A stretch of 64,000 nucleotides of DNA, from contig CM060201.1 in NCBI GenBank assembly GCA_030562195.1, forward strand, positions 20,472,454 to 20,536,453. Reading direction: 5' to 3'. The stretch comes from Nipponacmea schrenckii (Eukaryota > Mollusca > Gastropoda > Lottiidae). Positions 56,742 through 64,000 of the stretch are shown here, piece after piece. The notes beneath the pieces were generated by a model. The model searched no databases, had not been told where the DNA came from, and saw only the letters and a list, made by a program, of their open reading frames with translations. The position numbers were made by a program, and so were the translations under genes. Position 1 is the stretch's first letter, and every line of letters begins with the position of its first letter.

Positions 56742-57693
56742 CTGAGTACACATGAAAACGCACCACCAGTCAATATTTAAGTTCAAATGAACTTCAATAT
56801 AATTTTTATACCACAACAACACTACAGTGAGATCACCCGACATGCCAGGTGCAAGAAATGCGAAAATTTTATGTTAACTGTAACGCTAGGCAATTTTTCG
56901 CAAAACTGCAACATTTTTCACGCACACCACGGGAAAAATGAATTTCACTCTGGATTGTGTACACATTACCTTTAAAAGCATGTGAATCCGAATAAAAGTT
57001 CACTTCATCACTGACACTTGTGAAACGCCGACACGATGCCGCGACTTACAGCCCCTGAACGGGAACGTGCCATAAATGGCGCCAGCACCAGAGAAATTGC
57101 CGACGTGGATTCATTCACCCCAACACCGTAAGGAACCTTCTGCGAGTTGCAGGCCTGCGTGCACGACGTCCTTATTTCGGCCCCATATTGACGGATCGTC
57201 AACGAAACCAGCGTTTCAACAGAACAACGCTAGGGCACACACTGTAAGGGTGTTCATGCAGCAGAACATCCCCGTACTTCAGTGGCCAGCTCTGTCACCC
57301 GACCTTTCCCCTATCGAGCACTTATGAGATGAAATTGGACGACGTCTTTCACGTCGACGCCAGATAGATCTGGGAACTAGAGGTTGCCCTTGTTCTGTAG
57401 TGGAATGCTATCCCTGAGAACTCTATCCAGAGACTGATCAACTCCATGCGACGACGATGCACCGCATGTGTCAATGCAAATGGCGGTCACATCCGTTATT
57501 GACTTTCCTGTTTGACCCCTAAACCAGTTAAGGCTCGCTCGCGCATTAACATTATCGTGAATAAAATTTAATGATGTTTACATGTCTTCTTAAATCATTC
57601 ATTTTCTCAAAAGCATCATAAGTATATACCTTACATATCAACCCGTGGAGTTATTCCAGATTTCGTGAGTGGTGCGTTTTCATATGGACTGAG
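56742..57693 (+). mobile_element. Tc1/mariner element, 952 bp, degenerate
   Basis: TA duplications flank it (56740-56741 and 57694-57695). The ends ctgagtacacatgaaaacgc and gcgttttcatatggactgag are inverted repeats of about 26 bp. The empty site is readable in the LINE copies (gggatatatttgttc). It carries the transposase remnant described below and is too short to be intact. Confidence 0.8.
57036..57500 (+). pseudogene. Tc1/mariner transposase remnant
   Basis: Begins with the DNA-binding start (MPRLTAPERERAINGASTRE, then IA), then jumps over most of the catalytic domain to QQNNARAHTVRVFMQQNIPV, LQWPALSPDLSPIEHL. This is the well-known end of the DDE domain, where the E of SPIE is the last catalytic residue. 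The next codon, Trp in the family, is TGA here. A stop and frame changes follow. The central DDE part, including the first two Asp residues, is largely deleted. Confidence 0.8.
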
Positions 57694-57725
57694 TAAATTT
57701 GTTCCGTAGCTCCTTATAAACTGTA

Positions 57726-58179
57726 GATCCATCTTCTATCGCTTCAAGATTACAACATTTACAAATGCTTTGGTCTCCTGGGGTGCAGCTATAGCGGCCA
57801 GTTTCAACTAGCGTGAGAGGAGCATCTAAATCTGCTTAAACAAATCCTCAATTTACAAGCGATATTAACTGTAGAATACCTTATTGGGTGGTATTGTGTT
57901 GGTGCGTGGGAATAATCAGAATATCCATTCGATTCAACATACTTTATTATCTCCTATCAACACATCAGTACTGGGCGATTAACTTTATATATTGGTAGAT
58001 ACAAGTGAGAAAGAGGGTTTCGTATAGTCACTGGTCATAGTAACATAGTTGAGGTTAACAGAATAATACCATTTTCAACCATTTATTTTGATTAAACCAT
58101 AATTAAACCAAATATACCAAGTATACCAAATACATGTACGACAGATATACCATTCGAAATCTAAAATAACAATAAAGAA
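57726..58179. other. Unassigned sequence with one decayed 53-bp unit
   Basis: A single degraded unit of the 53-bp satellite (caagcgatattaactgtaga) is at 57856-57890. The rest has no feature I recognise. Confidence 0.4.
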
Positions 58180-58463
58180 TTCCATCCAGAAATTCCGCCG
58201 GCCCAAAGTCAATTATCATGAAAATACACAGATCCGATATTAAACTTGAACTCATGAGAAAACGGCAAATGTTTAAGAGCAAAGGCATTCTTTTATTTGA
58301 GGATGTTACCAAACGAAATGTCGAATTAATAAACAGGCTCAAGAATAATCCTCAAGTTGAAAGCGCCTGGTATTTTAATGGGAACATACACTTTAAGACT
58401 GTTCAAGATAAACGGTTTACCTGTGATATATTTGAAGACATAAGTAAAAAATTAAATTCTTAG
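58180..58463 (+). pseudogene. LINE ORF1-like C-terminal fragment
   Basis: Open frame through ATG 58218 to the stop at 58461. It has the pattern of L1/Tx1-type ORF1 RNA-binding and C-terminal domains: RNSAGPKSIIMKIHRSDIK, then MRKRQMFKSKGILLFEDVTK, then AWYFNGNIHFK. The upstream part is missing or shifted. ORF1 proteins coat LINE RNA and act as chaperones (known). The family call is from pattern memory and could be wrong. Confidence 0.45.
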
Positions 58464-58759
58464 GTCAGAAAAACTTTCAAAGCTGCCATTAGAATAGTTT
58501 TACATATTGCAACACGATGGTAATCTTGGAACTTTATTAATGAAAAATATTGATTTTTCAGTTAGCTTGAGCTCTCTCCCATAGCCACCATTTAATCTCT
58601 CCCTTCTTTAATAGTGTTTCGTATAGATTGATATGATATATATATATCAAATTAACAATCTATATTGCCTAATCTCATTATATATTGTACTTATAAAATC
58701 ATGTCAGTTATTATTATCTCAAACTCAAAATGAAAGAGTCATGTTAAGTATAGCATATA
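58464..58759. other. AT-rich target region of the Gypsy insertion
   Basis: No gene seen. It ends with the target duplication ATATA (58755-58759). Confidence 0.4.
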
Positions 58760-58918
58760 TGTTACGTTTAGGCCTAATTAATGCCGGTAGTAACAATAAT
58801 AACAAAAACGTGGCAGCCATGGACGGAACTATTTTTAATACTGAAGTATTCATACGCCGATAAGGCTGTGTACATATGTAGGCTATGATTTATAAACAAG
58901 AAACGTAAATACATAACA
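58760..58918 (-). repeat. 3' LTR of the Gypsy element
   Basis: 159 bp, TGTTATG...CGTAACA read on the minus strand. Identical to 63240-63398 as far as I can compare. Unusually short for Gypsy LTRs but not unprecedented. Confidence 0.93.
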
Positions 58919-58931
58919 TTCCTCCCTTTTA
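58919..58931 (-). promoter_or_regulatory. Polypurine tract
   Basis: On the minus strand AAAAGGGAGGAA lies directly before the 3' LTR, the position where plus-strand DNA synthesis is primed in LTR retroelements. Confidence 0.8.
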
Positions 58932-59075
58932 AATTAAAGTGTCCCTGAGTGTCTCTGACTCATTGTTTTATAAAACACATAAAATATAAATGCTAAACTA
59001 AACACTTCGGGGAACTTCCTAGTTCCTATGAGTCACGGGGATTATTGTGCCCCTGTCACAGTGACTCATGAATCC

Positions 59076-59205
59076 CTACATTGCGTAATCTTTGAAAAAC
59101 GTTGGTGGTCTTCTATTACGTTTAGGATAACGTGGTTCAACTACTTTAGTTGGAGGGTTAATGTTATCAGTCACAACGGGAAAACCCCGGGGGGCCTCGG
59201 TTTTC
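59076..59205 (-). CDS. pol: Pol C-terminal tail
   Basis: Minus strand; last part of pol ending PKRNRRPPTFFKDYAM and stop at 59076. The basic RYPKRNRRPP type of ending is usual for integrases of this kind. It is shifted against the upstream frame at the AAAA run 59181-59184. Confidence 0.75.
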
Positions 59206-59625
59206 ACTAGATAGTTCTTGAGTAAATGACTTATTACTGACATCACTTTGGTTTTCATCGATTGGTTCTTGTACCTGGCGAATCTCTGTAGGGCGCAGCT
59301 GATCAGCATGTCGACGCCAGTTTCCACCATTAACGTTGACATGATATGAGACAGGACCTGTTTGACTAGTTATCGTTCCAGATGTCCAGGATCGATCACC
59401 ATGACGATAATCTCTAACAGACACAAGATCACCTGTAGAATAAGCTGGCACTCGTGTATGCCTTTTCTCTCTCATATTAGTCTGTTGATCTATTACTCTA
59501 CGTTGAAGATTTGGTTTAACTAGATCTAATCTTGAATGTAGGTTTCTGCCCATGAATAGCATTGCAGGAGTTTCATTGGTAGTTGCCTGGGGAGCATTAC
59601 GGTATGATAACAAGAAGTTAGCCAA
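59167..59625 (-). CDS. pol: Integrase C-terminal region with GPY/F-like module
   Basis: Minus-strand frame from MANFLLSYRNAPQATTNETP, the end of the catalytic core helix with the common Gypsy sequence around YRNAPQ and PAMLFMGR. It continues through VSVRDYR to a GTITSQTGPVSYHV module, the GPY/F-type motif. Shifted from the core at the TTTTT run 59661-59665. Confidence 0.8.
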   Translation of the reverse strand: MANFLLSYRNAPQATTNETPAMLFMGRNLHSRLDLVKPNLQRRVIDQQTNMREKRHTRVPAYSTGDLVSVRDYRHGDRSWTSGTITSQTGPVSYHVNVNGGNWRRHADQLRPTEIRQVQEPIDENQSDVSNKSFTQELSSENRGPPGFSRCD

Positions 59626-59649
59626 TTTCTTCTGTGTAAATCCGCTGTC

Positions 59650-60535
59650 TCTAGCACTAGTTTTTCATTGCCATCTTGAAAGATTGGACAAAGCGCTCTG
59701 CCAAACCATTTGTGCTTGGATGGTATGGTGCTGAAGTAGTGTGTCTGATACCGTTTTGTCTGATGAAGGTCTTAAATTCTTCGGATACGAACTGCGGTCC
59801 GTTGTCACTAACCATTTGATGTGGAATACCATTCCTAGCGAATAGGGTTTTCTGAGGACTTCAATTGTTCTTTCAGATGTGGTTGACTTCATCTGAATCA
59901 TTTCCCGGCCACTTTGAGTGTGCATCCACAATAATTAAAAACATGGAGCTCAGAAATGGACCAGCAAAGTCTATGTGTATTCTTTCCCATGGTTTAGTTG
60001 GCCACTCCCATGGATGTATTGGTGCGGCTGGTGGAGAATGTTTCACTTCTTGACAACCCGAACAACTCTTGGATAAGTTCTCAATGTTTTTATCTATTCC
60101 AGGCCACCAGATATGACTACGAGCAACCGCTTTCATCTTGACAACACCAATATGACCAACATGGAGCTCGTCTAGTAATTGTGAACGAAGCGATGGAGGT
60201 ATTACAACTCTTATACCCCACATGAGACATCTCTGATGAACTGTTAATTCATTTCGTCTTGTGAAGTACGCTTCCATATCAGGGTTTCTACGTTTGTCTG
60301 TCCATCCAGACATCACACTATTATAAACAGCAGCCAAGATTGGATCTCTGCTGGTTTCTCGTTGGATCTGCTCAACTTTGACCGGCAACATTTCAAATTG
60401 TGAAATATGGAAAACTTCAACTGCATCCACCTTCTCTCTTGGCAAATCTGTTGTTGATGGTAACCTTGAAAGACTGTCTGCATTACCATGTGTCTTAGTG
60501 TTCTTATACTCTATTTCATAATCGTGACCAGAAAA
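59650..60535 (-). CDS. pol: Integrase: zinc-binding and catalytic core
   Basis: Minus strand. The HHCC finger ([19 protein letters not shown] ... SCSGCQ) is at about 60030-60170. The first catalytic Asp is in HIDFAGPF (about 59960), followed by [10 protein letters not shown]. The second Asp (VSDNGPQF) and the Glu region (around NGLAER) lie at 59690-59810 in other frames. Two frame breaks split the core, at CCC 59904-59906 and TTTT 59848-59851. Integrase inserts the DNA copy into the host chromosome. All DDE residues can be found, so the domain is complete apart from the shifts. Confidence 0.85.
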
Positions 60536-60870
60536 AAAATACTGCTTGTCTCTGTAATCTAGCTGCAGAAGTTGTAGGTATTCCTTTATGAGGATGAAAT
60601 ATAGAAACAAGTGGTTGGTGATCTGTTAGAAGGCAAAAATGTCTTCCATACAAATATAGATGAAATCTTTTCACTCCCCAAACAATACCTAATGCTTCCT
60701 TGTCGATTTGGGAATAATTCTTCTCAGCTGCAGATAGGGTACGTGATGCATACGCTATTGGCCTTTCACTACCATCTTTCATCACGTGAGACAATACTGC
60801 CCCTAGCCCAAAAAGGGTTTGATGCATCAGTAGCTAAACGGAGTGGTAACTCTGGATCATAATGTGTTAA
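60516..60870 (-). CDS. pol: RNase H domain
   Basis: Minus strand. Starts at LATDAS, continues LGAVLSHV, then [38 protein letters not shown] and [10 protein letters not shown]. These are the catalytic D-E-D segments of Gypsy RNase H. A shift at the A run 60810-60814 separates the first Asp from the rest, and another at A8 60532-60539 separates it from integrase. Confidence 0.85.
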
Positions 60871-61941
60871 CACTTTATTGGACGTTATCAGTTCTTTAAT
60901 ATCGCTAAACGATTTCTCACAGCTAAGTGTCCACTGCCAATTCCTATTCTTTTCCAAAAGTTTATGTAACGGATGCAATACTGTTGATAAATTTGGAAGG
61001 AACCGGGAATAGTAGTTTACAATACCTAAGAAAGATCTTAGTTCTGTCACATTCGTAGGTTGTTTGGCGTTTATAACTGCTTCGATTTTAGACTGCGTCT
61101 TGTGTAACCCATTACAATCAATTTCATGACCACAAAATTGAATTTTTCTCCTTGAAAAATTCACATTTGGCTTTATTCACTCGTAACCCATATGATTCTA
61201 ATCTTTCTAACACAGCATTCAAATTCCTGCGATGTTCTTCATCTGTACGTCCAGTAACAATCATGTCGTCTATTATACATTTCACTCCTGGAAGTCCTTG
61301 CAAAATCATGTCCATAGTGCGCTGCCATATTGCTGGTGCGGAGGCTATACCATATACCAGTCGGTTTTAAAACGATATAGTCCCTTCTCTGTGTTGATGG
61401 TGAGAAGATGTCGAGAGGCTTCGTCCACCTCAAGCTGTAGATAGGCATGCTTTAAGTCTAATTTGGAGAAATGCCTACCACCAGACAATGCTGCAAAAAT
61501 GTCCTCTATCCTTGGCAAAGGATATCGATCAACTTCCAAAACAGGATTTACAGTTACTTTAAAGTCACCGCATATTCTTACTGAACCATTTTTCTTGATT
61601 ACAGGTACTATAGGTGTAGCCCACTCACTATAGTCACATCTAGTCAAAATTCCTTGTTTGACAAGATTATCAAGCTCACATTCTACTTTCGGTTTGATGG
61701 CATAAGCTACAGATCTTGGCTTGAAAAACTTTGGAGTTGCTCCTGACTTTAGATTCATTGTTGCCTTTACTCCTTTAACCGTACCTAAATCATCCTTAAA
61801 AACTTCTTGATGATCTTCTAAAATCGTCCTCAATTTCAAATCCTGGTATGTTGGTGTTATGGACTTGATTTCAGACCAATCCAAATTGATGTGTTTCAGC
61901 CAGTCACGACCAAAAAAACGCTCTACCACCTTTCTTAACAA
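60871..61941 (-). CDS. pol: Reverse transcriptase
   Basis: Minus strand. It starts after the protease linker (FGRDWLKHINLDW). Recognisable RT blocks are SEWATPIVPVIKKNGSVRIC, DRYPLPRIEDIFAALSGG, FSKLDLKHAYLQL, the catalytic IIDDMIV (the YxDD equivalent, with Ile-Ile before the two Asp), and then LRSFLGIVNYYSRFLPNL. Frame breaks are at TTTT 61365-61368 and TTTTT 61143-61147. It copies the element's RNA into DNA. Confidence 0.9.
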
Positions 61942-62254
61942 TATATAACTTCAAAATTTTCTGTTGACCTTTATATTCGACCTTGACTTTCTTCATACCC
62001 AGTGTCTCTAAAATTTCACCAGAATATGTCTTTAGTGTAACATCACTTGGCACCAGTTTCTTCATTTCATCTGGATACTTTTCTTTAAACTCACTTTTGG
62101 GCATCACTGTCACCCCAGCTCCCGTATCTAGTTCCATAGTAATGTTAATGTTATCTACTTTAGGCGTAACCATGATAACACCTTCATGTTTTTGAACATT
62201 GTTGACTTCCACAACCACAGTAGAAACATACTCTTCTTCAGAATCTGTATTCAC
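61904..62254 (-). CDS. pol: Retropepsin-like protease
   Basis: Minus strand. The aspartic protease motif is MELDTGAGVTVMPKSEF (catalytic DTG), followed by a flap-like region and VKVEYKG. It cuts the Gag-Pol polyprotein. The frame ends at the A7 run 61912-61918 before the RT frame. It continues from the second gag zinc knuckle without a stop in one frame. Confidence 0.85.
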   Translation of the reverse strand: MNTDSEEEYVSTVVVEVNNVQKHEGVIMVTPKVDNINITMELDTGAGVTVMPKSEFKEKYPDEMKKLVPSDVTLKTYSGEILETLGMKKVKVEYKGQQKILKLYIVKKGGRAFFWS

Positions 62255-63015
62255 AGCATGAATTTTCTTCGATCCTTTACACGCCTTTTTACAGTGTCCC
62301 TTTTTCTTACACCGAAAACACTCTTGGTCTTTGTAATAACAATCATCAGGCTCATGATTTCTGCCATCACATCTAAAACATTTCTTTCTAAAGTTTTCTT
62401 ATAGTCTGTCTGTCGAAATTTCTTCTTAAATTGGATCTTGTTTACCCCAGTTGACACATGTTTAGTCTGTAGTTCTGTGGCATCTTTTGCCGCCATCTCC
62501 ATGGTAACTGCAATTTCTACAGCTCTGTCAAATGTCAAATCAGCTTCAGCTAATAATTTCTTCTGAATGTGCTCGCTACGTAACCCACACACTAGTTTGT
62601 CCCGTAGAGCCTCTTTCAATAATCGACCATACTCACAGTGTTCCGATAACTTTCTCAGTTGTGATACATAGTCTTGAACAGATTCAGTCTCTTCTTGATT
62701 TCTTTTATAAAATCTAAAACGTTCTGCTATTACCAACGGTTTCGGACACAAATGGGCTCTCAGAATTTCTATAATATTTCTAAAACTCATCTCAGATGGT
62801 TTGGTTGGAGCTGTCAAATCTCTAACTAAAGAATAAGTCTTGGCACCAATCACAGTTAATAAAACAGCTACTTTCTTTTCATCTTTAACATCATTACATA
62901 TGAAGTATTGTTCCAAACGTTCACTATATGAAAACCCATGATTCCAAATTGCCATCAAATGTGTCCATACGACCCACTTTTCCTCCTGCCATCTCGAAGT
63001 TTGAAGATAAATCAA
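62251..63015 (-). CDS. gag: Gag (capsid and nucleocapsid)
   Basis: Minus strand. The likely start is MAGGKVGRMDTFDGN at about 62987, in a frame that shifts at CCC 62935-62937 into the long capsid frame (YSERLEQYF, VIAERFRFYKRNQ, LRKLSEHCEYG, LRDKLVCGLRSEHIQ). This is the usual retrotransposon Gag helical region. The nucleocapsid has two CX2CX4HX4C knuckles (CFRCDGRNHEPDDC and CFRCKKKGHCKKAC, 62270-62375), which lie in the next frame after TTT 62381-62383. Gag packages the element's RNA. Confidence 0.85.
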   Translation of the reverse strand: MIYLQTSRWQEEKWVVWTHLMAIWNHGFSYSERLEQYFICNDVKDEKKVAVLLTVIGAKTYSLVRDLTAPTKPSEMSFRNIIEILRAHLCPKPLVIAERFRFYKRNQEETESVQDYVSQLRKLSEHCEYGRLLKEALRDKLVCGLRSEHIQKKLLAEADLTFDRAVEIAVTMEMAAKDATELQTKHVSTGVNKIQFKKKFRQTDYKKTLERNVLDVMAEIMSLMIVITKTKSVFGVRKRDTVKRRVKDRRKFML

Positions 63016-63217
63016 TAATCAGTGAAAAGGTACACAAGAAAAACCAATCCAACGCGGCCCACAAATCAAGTACAGCCCTTCTACTTTTCTAGGATTTCTT
63101 CGTCGGCAAACTGGTACACAGTTCAAACGGGTTATTTTATCAAAACTTGACAGTGTCAACAATATTAAGTGTCTACTTCACATGAATGAATCGTATGGCC
63201 ATCCGATGCAACAAACC

Positions 63218-63239
63218 GTTTAAATCCTCGTCGCCAATA
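63218..63239 (-). promoter_or_regulatory. Primer-binding site
   Basis: On the minus strand TGGCGACGAGGATT lies 3 bp inside the 5' LTR. TGG (complement of the tRNA CCA end) is the normal start. The primer tRNA is not identified. Confidence 0.6.
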
Positions 63240-63398
63240 TGTTACGTTTAGGCCTAATTAATGCCGGTAGTAACAATAATAACAAAAACGTGGCAGCCAT
63301 GGACGGAACTATTTTTAATACTGAAGTATTCATACGCCGATAAGGCTGTGTACATATGTAGGCTATGATTTATAAACAAGAAACGTAAATACATAACA
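63240..63398 (-). repeat. 5' LTR of the Gypsy element
   Basis: Identical to 58760-58918 as far as I can compare. Followed by the target duplication ATATA (63399-63403). Confidence 0.93.
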
Positions 63399-63502
63399 AT
63401 ATATAGGAAATTATGTTTGCACATCCTATATGATATCCATTATCATATGTACTTTTATTTATATATTGTACACTACATTTAAATATCCAGTTAACTCAGT
63501 AA

Positions 63503-64000
63503 ATACACTTGGATATATATTGGCAACATTGCAAATATCGGTGATAAATAGAACACAAGCTGGTTGGCCCTTTAGCACCCTTTATGTTAAATCCAGTCAC
63601 GATATTGTTGGCAAGGATTTCCTTTATTTTGTTGTTTATCATATTTTCTTACTAGTTGCTAATGAAAATCTAGGCACCACTAAAACTTGTAACTCTAAGT
63701 TAGATTTATCCAAATTAAAGGATTTACATGTTGGTCCGTTGTTCAGAAATTATATCTTCAAAACAAATTTAAGTCGGAATCTAAAATGGACGCGTTCAAA
63801 ATGTAAATTGAAATTAATGTTAGTAAGAATATCAAAATTAGTTCCGCATATGTTACAGAGTCCACATCTTAGCCGGTTGTTAAAAAATCATATCTTCAAA
63901 ATTCCGAGTTTGAAACTGAATTCCCTTGAAGTTAAACTGTACCGAATATTACTAAGTAAAATATCCTTCAACTCAAATTCGCACCCATTGTGGAAAAGGA
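63503..64000 (+). CDS. Unidentified open frame running off the window edge
   Basis: One frame is open from just after TAA at 63500-63502 to the last base (166 codons). It includes RTQAGWPFSTLYVKSSHDIV, FVVYHIFLLVANENLG, and a basic stretch KWTRSKCKLKLMLVRISKL. No start codon with clear context is chosen. The repeated pattern LFRNYIFKTNLS ... LLKNHIFKIPSLK suggests an internal repeat of about 45 residues. I do not recognise the family. It may be host or retroelement coding sequence, and it lies beside the Gypsy insertion. Confidence 0.35.

Larger units (their letters stand above)
56593..57725 (-). pseudogene. LINE ORF2 C-terminal fragment split by a Tc1/mariner element
   Basis: Stop codon at 56593-56595, then on the minus strand the end of the frame (NEDFIKIIAYFIYHAMS) up to 56741. 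After the inserted element it resumes at 57694 with aatttgttccgtagctcctt (KELRN). It is a second relic with the natural LINE C-terminus, like 4916-5240. Confidence 0.5.
58760..63398 (-). mobile_element. Complete Ty3/Gypsy LTR retrotransposon
   Basis: 4639 bp on the minus strand. It has two 159-bp LTRs that are identical by eye, a 5-bp target duplication ATATA on both sides, a primer-binding site, a polypurine tract, gag with two zinc knuckles, and pol in the order protease, reverse transcriptase, RNase H, integrase, which is the Ty3/Gypsy order. There is no envelope-like frame. The coding region is broken by about eleven single-base frame shifts, all at homopolymer runs, and I see no other disabling change. 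Identical LTRs mean a recent insertion, so most breaks are probably sequence errors. Confidence 0.95.

Noticed and set aside
59028..62717. Plus-strand frames across the Gypsy element
   Set aside because: They are shadows of gag and pol, whose domains are all on the minus strand.

Overview
The window looks like nuclear DNA of an invertebrate animal. Genes are split by GT-AG introns, base composition is AT-rich, and there are many transposons of animal type: Ty3/Gypsy, L1/Tx1-like and other LINEs, hAT, Tc1/mariner and a tRNA-like SINE. A marine lophotrochozoan such as a mollusc is my guess, but no sequence here proves it. Most of the DNA is repeats. Seven minisatellite families (units of about 53, 44, 32, 29, 24/25, 21 and 16 bp) take up roughly a quarter of it. 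There are two runs of exactly 500 N (30738-31237 and 49796-50295), so three contigs are joined.

Layout. 1-9880 is a composite of an about 600-bp dispersed repeat, a 53-bp satellite, TGCAT-rich tracts and 3' ends of one LINE. It begins with the promoter and first exon of a minus-strand gene at 364-375. 10656-27606 holds a plus-strand ankyrin-repeat gene. It starts with a short exon (MGNVNTRVE) and then has a 4.3-kb 44-bp array in intron 1. Next come 99-bp exons that each encode one ankyrin repeat (15123, 15766, 20338 and 24290, with broken copies at 17070 and 17607), then a shorter ankyrin exon (24612) and a polar tail exon (27526). Its introns hold a duplicated module, a solo LTR, a 21-bp array, a LINE endonuclease fragment and a 32-bp array.

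31238-38207 is an inverted copy of the left composite. It leads into a second plus-strand gene (exons 37832, 38454, 39857) with a basic Ser/Pro-rich N-terminus. After 24/25-bp and 29-bp arrays come a small TIR element, a coiled-coil plus SGNH-hydrolase coding region split by a hAT element, a SINE-like element and a 16-bp array. 50296-56340 is an inverted copy of 8.4-11.3 kb, including ankyrin exon 1, and carries a 3.3-kb long-TIR transposon. 56593-57725 is a LINE end split by a Tc1/mariner element. 58760-63398 is a complete Gypsy element on the minus strand with identical LTRs. An unidentified open frame runs off the right edge.

Reading the whole. The inverted arms are near-identical, stop at the gaps and differ by insertions and array lengths. 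They may be the two alleles of one divergent gene pair placed side by side by the assembler, or a true recent inverted duplication. Coding frames break repeatedly at homopolymers, even in the young Gypsy element, and 35.8-36.8 kb is visibly corrupted, so base accuracy is limited. The strongest biological observations are the intron array whose unit imitates the gene's own 3' splice sites, the one-repeat-per-exon modules, and several nested transposons whose exact empty sites are present in the same window.
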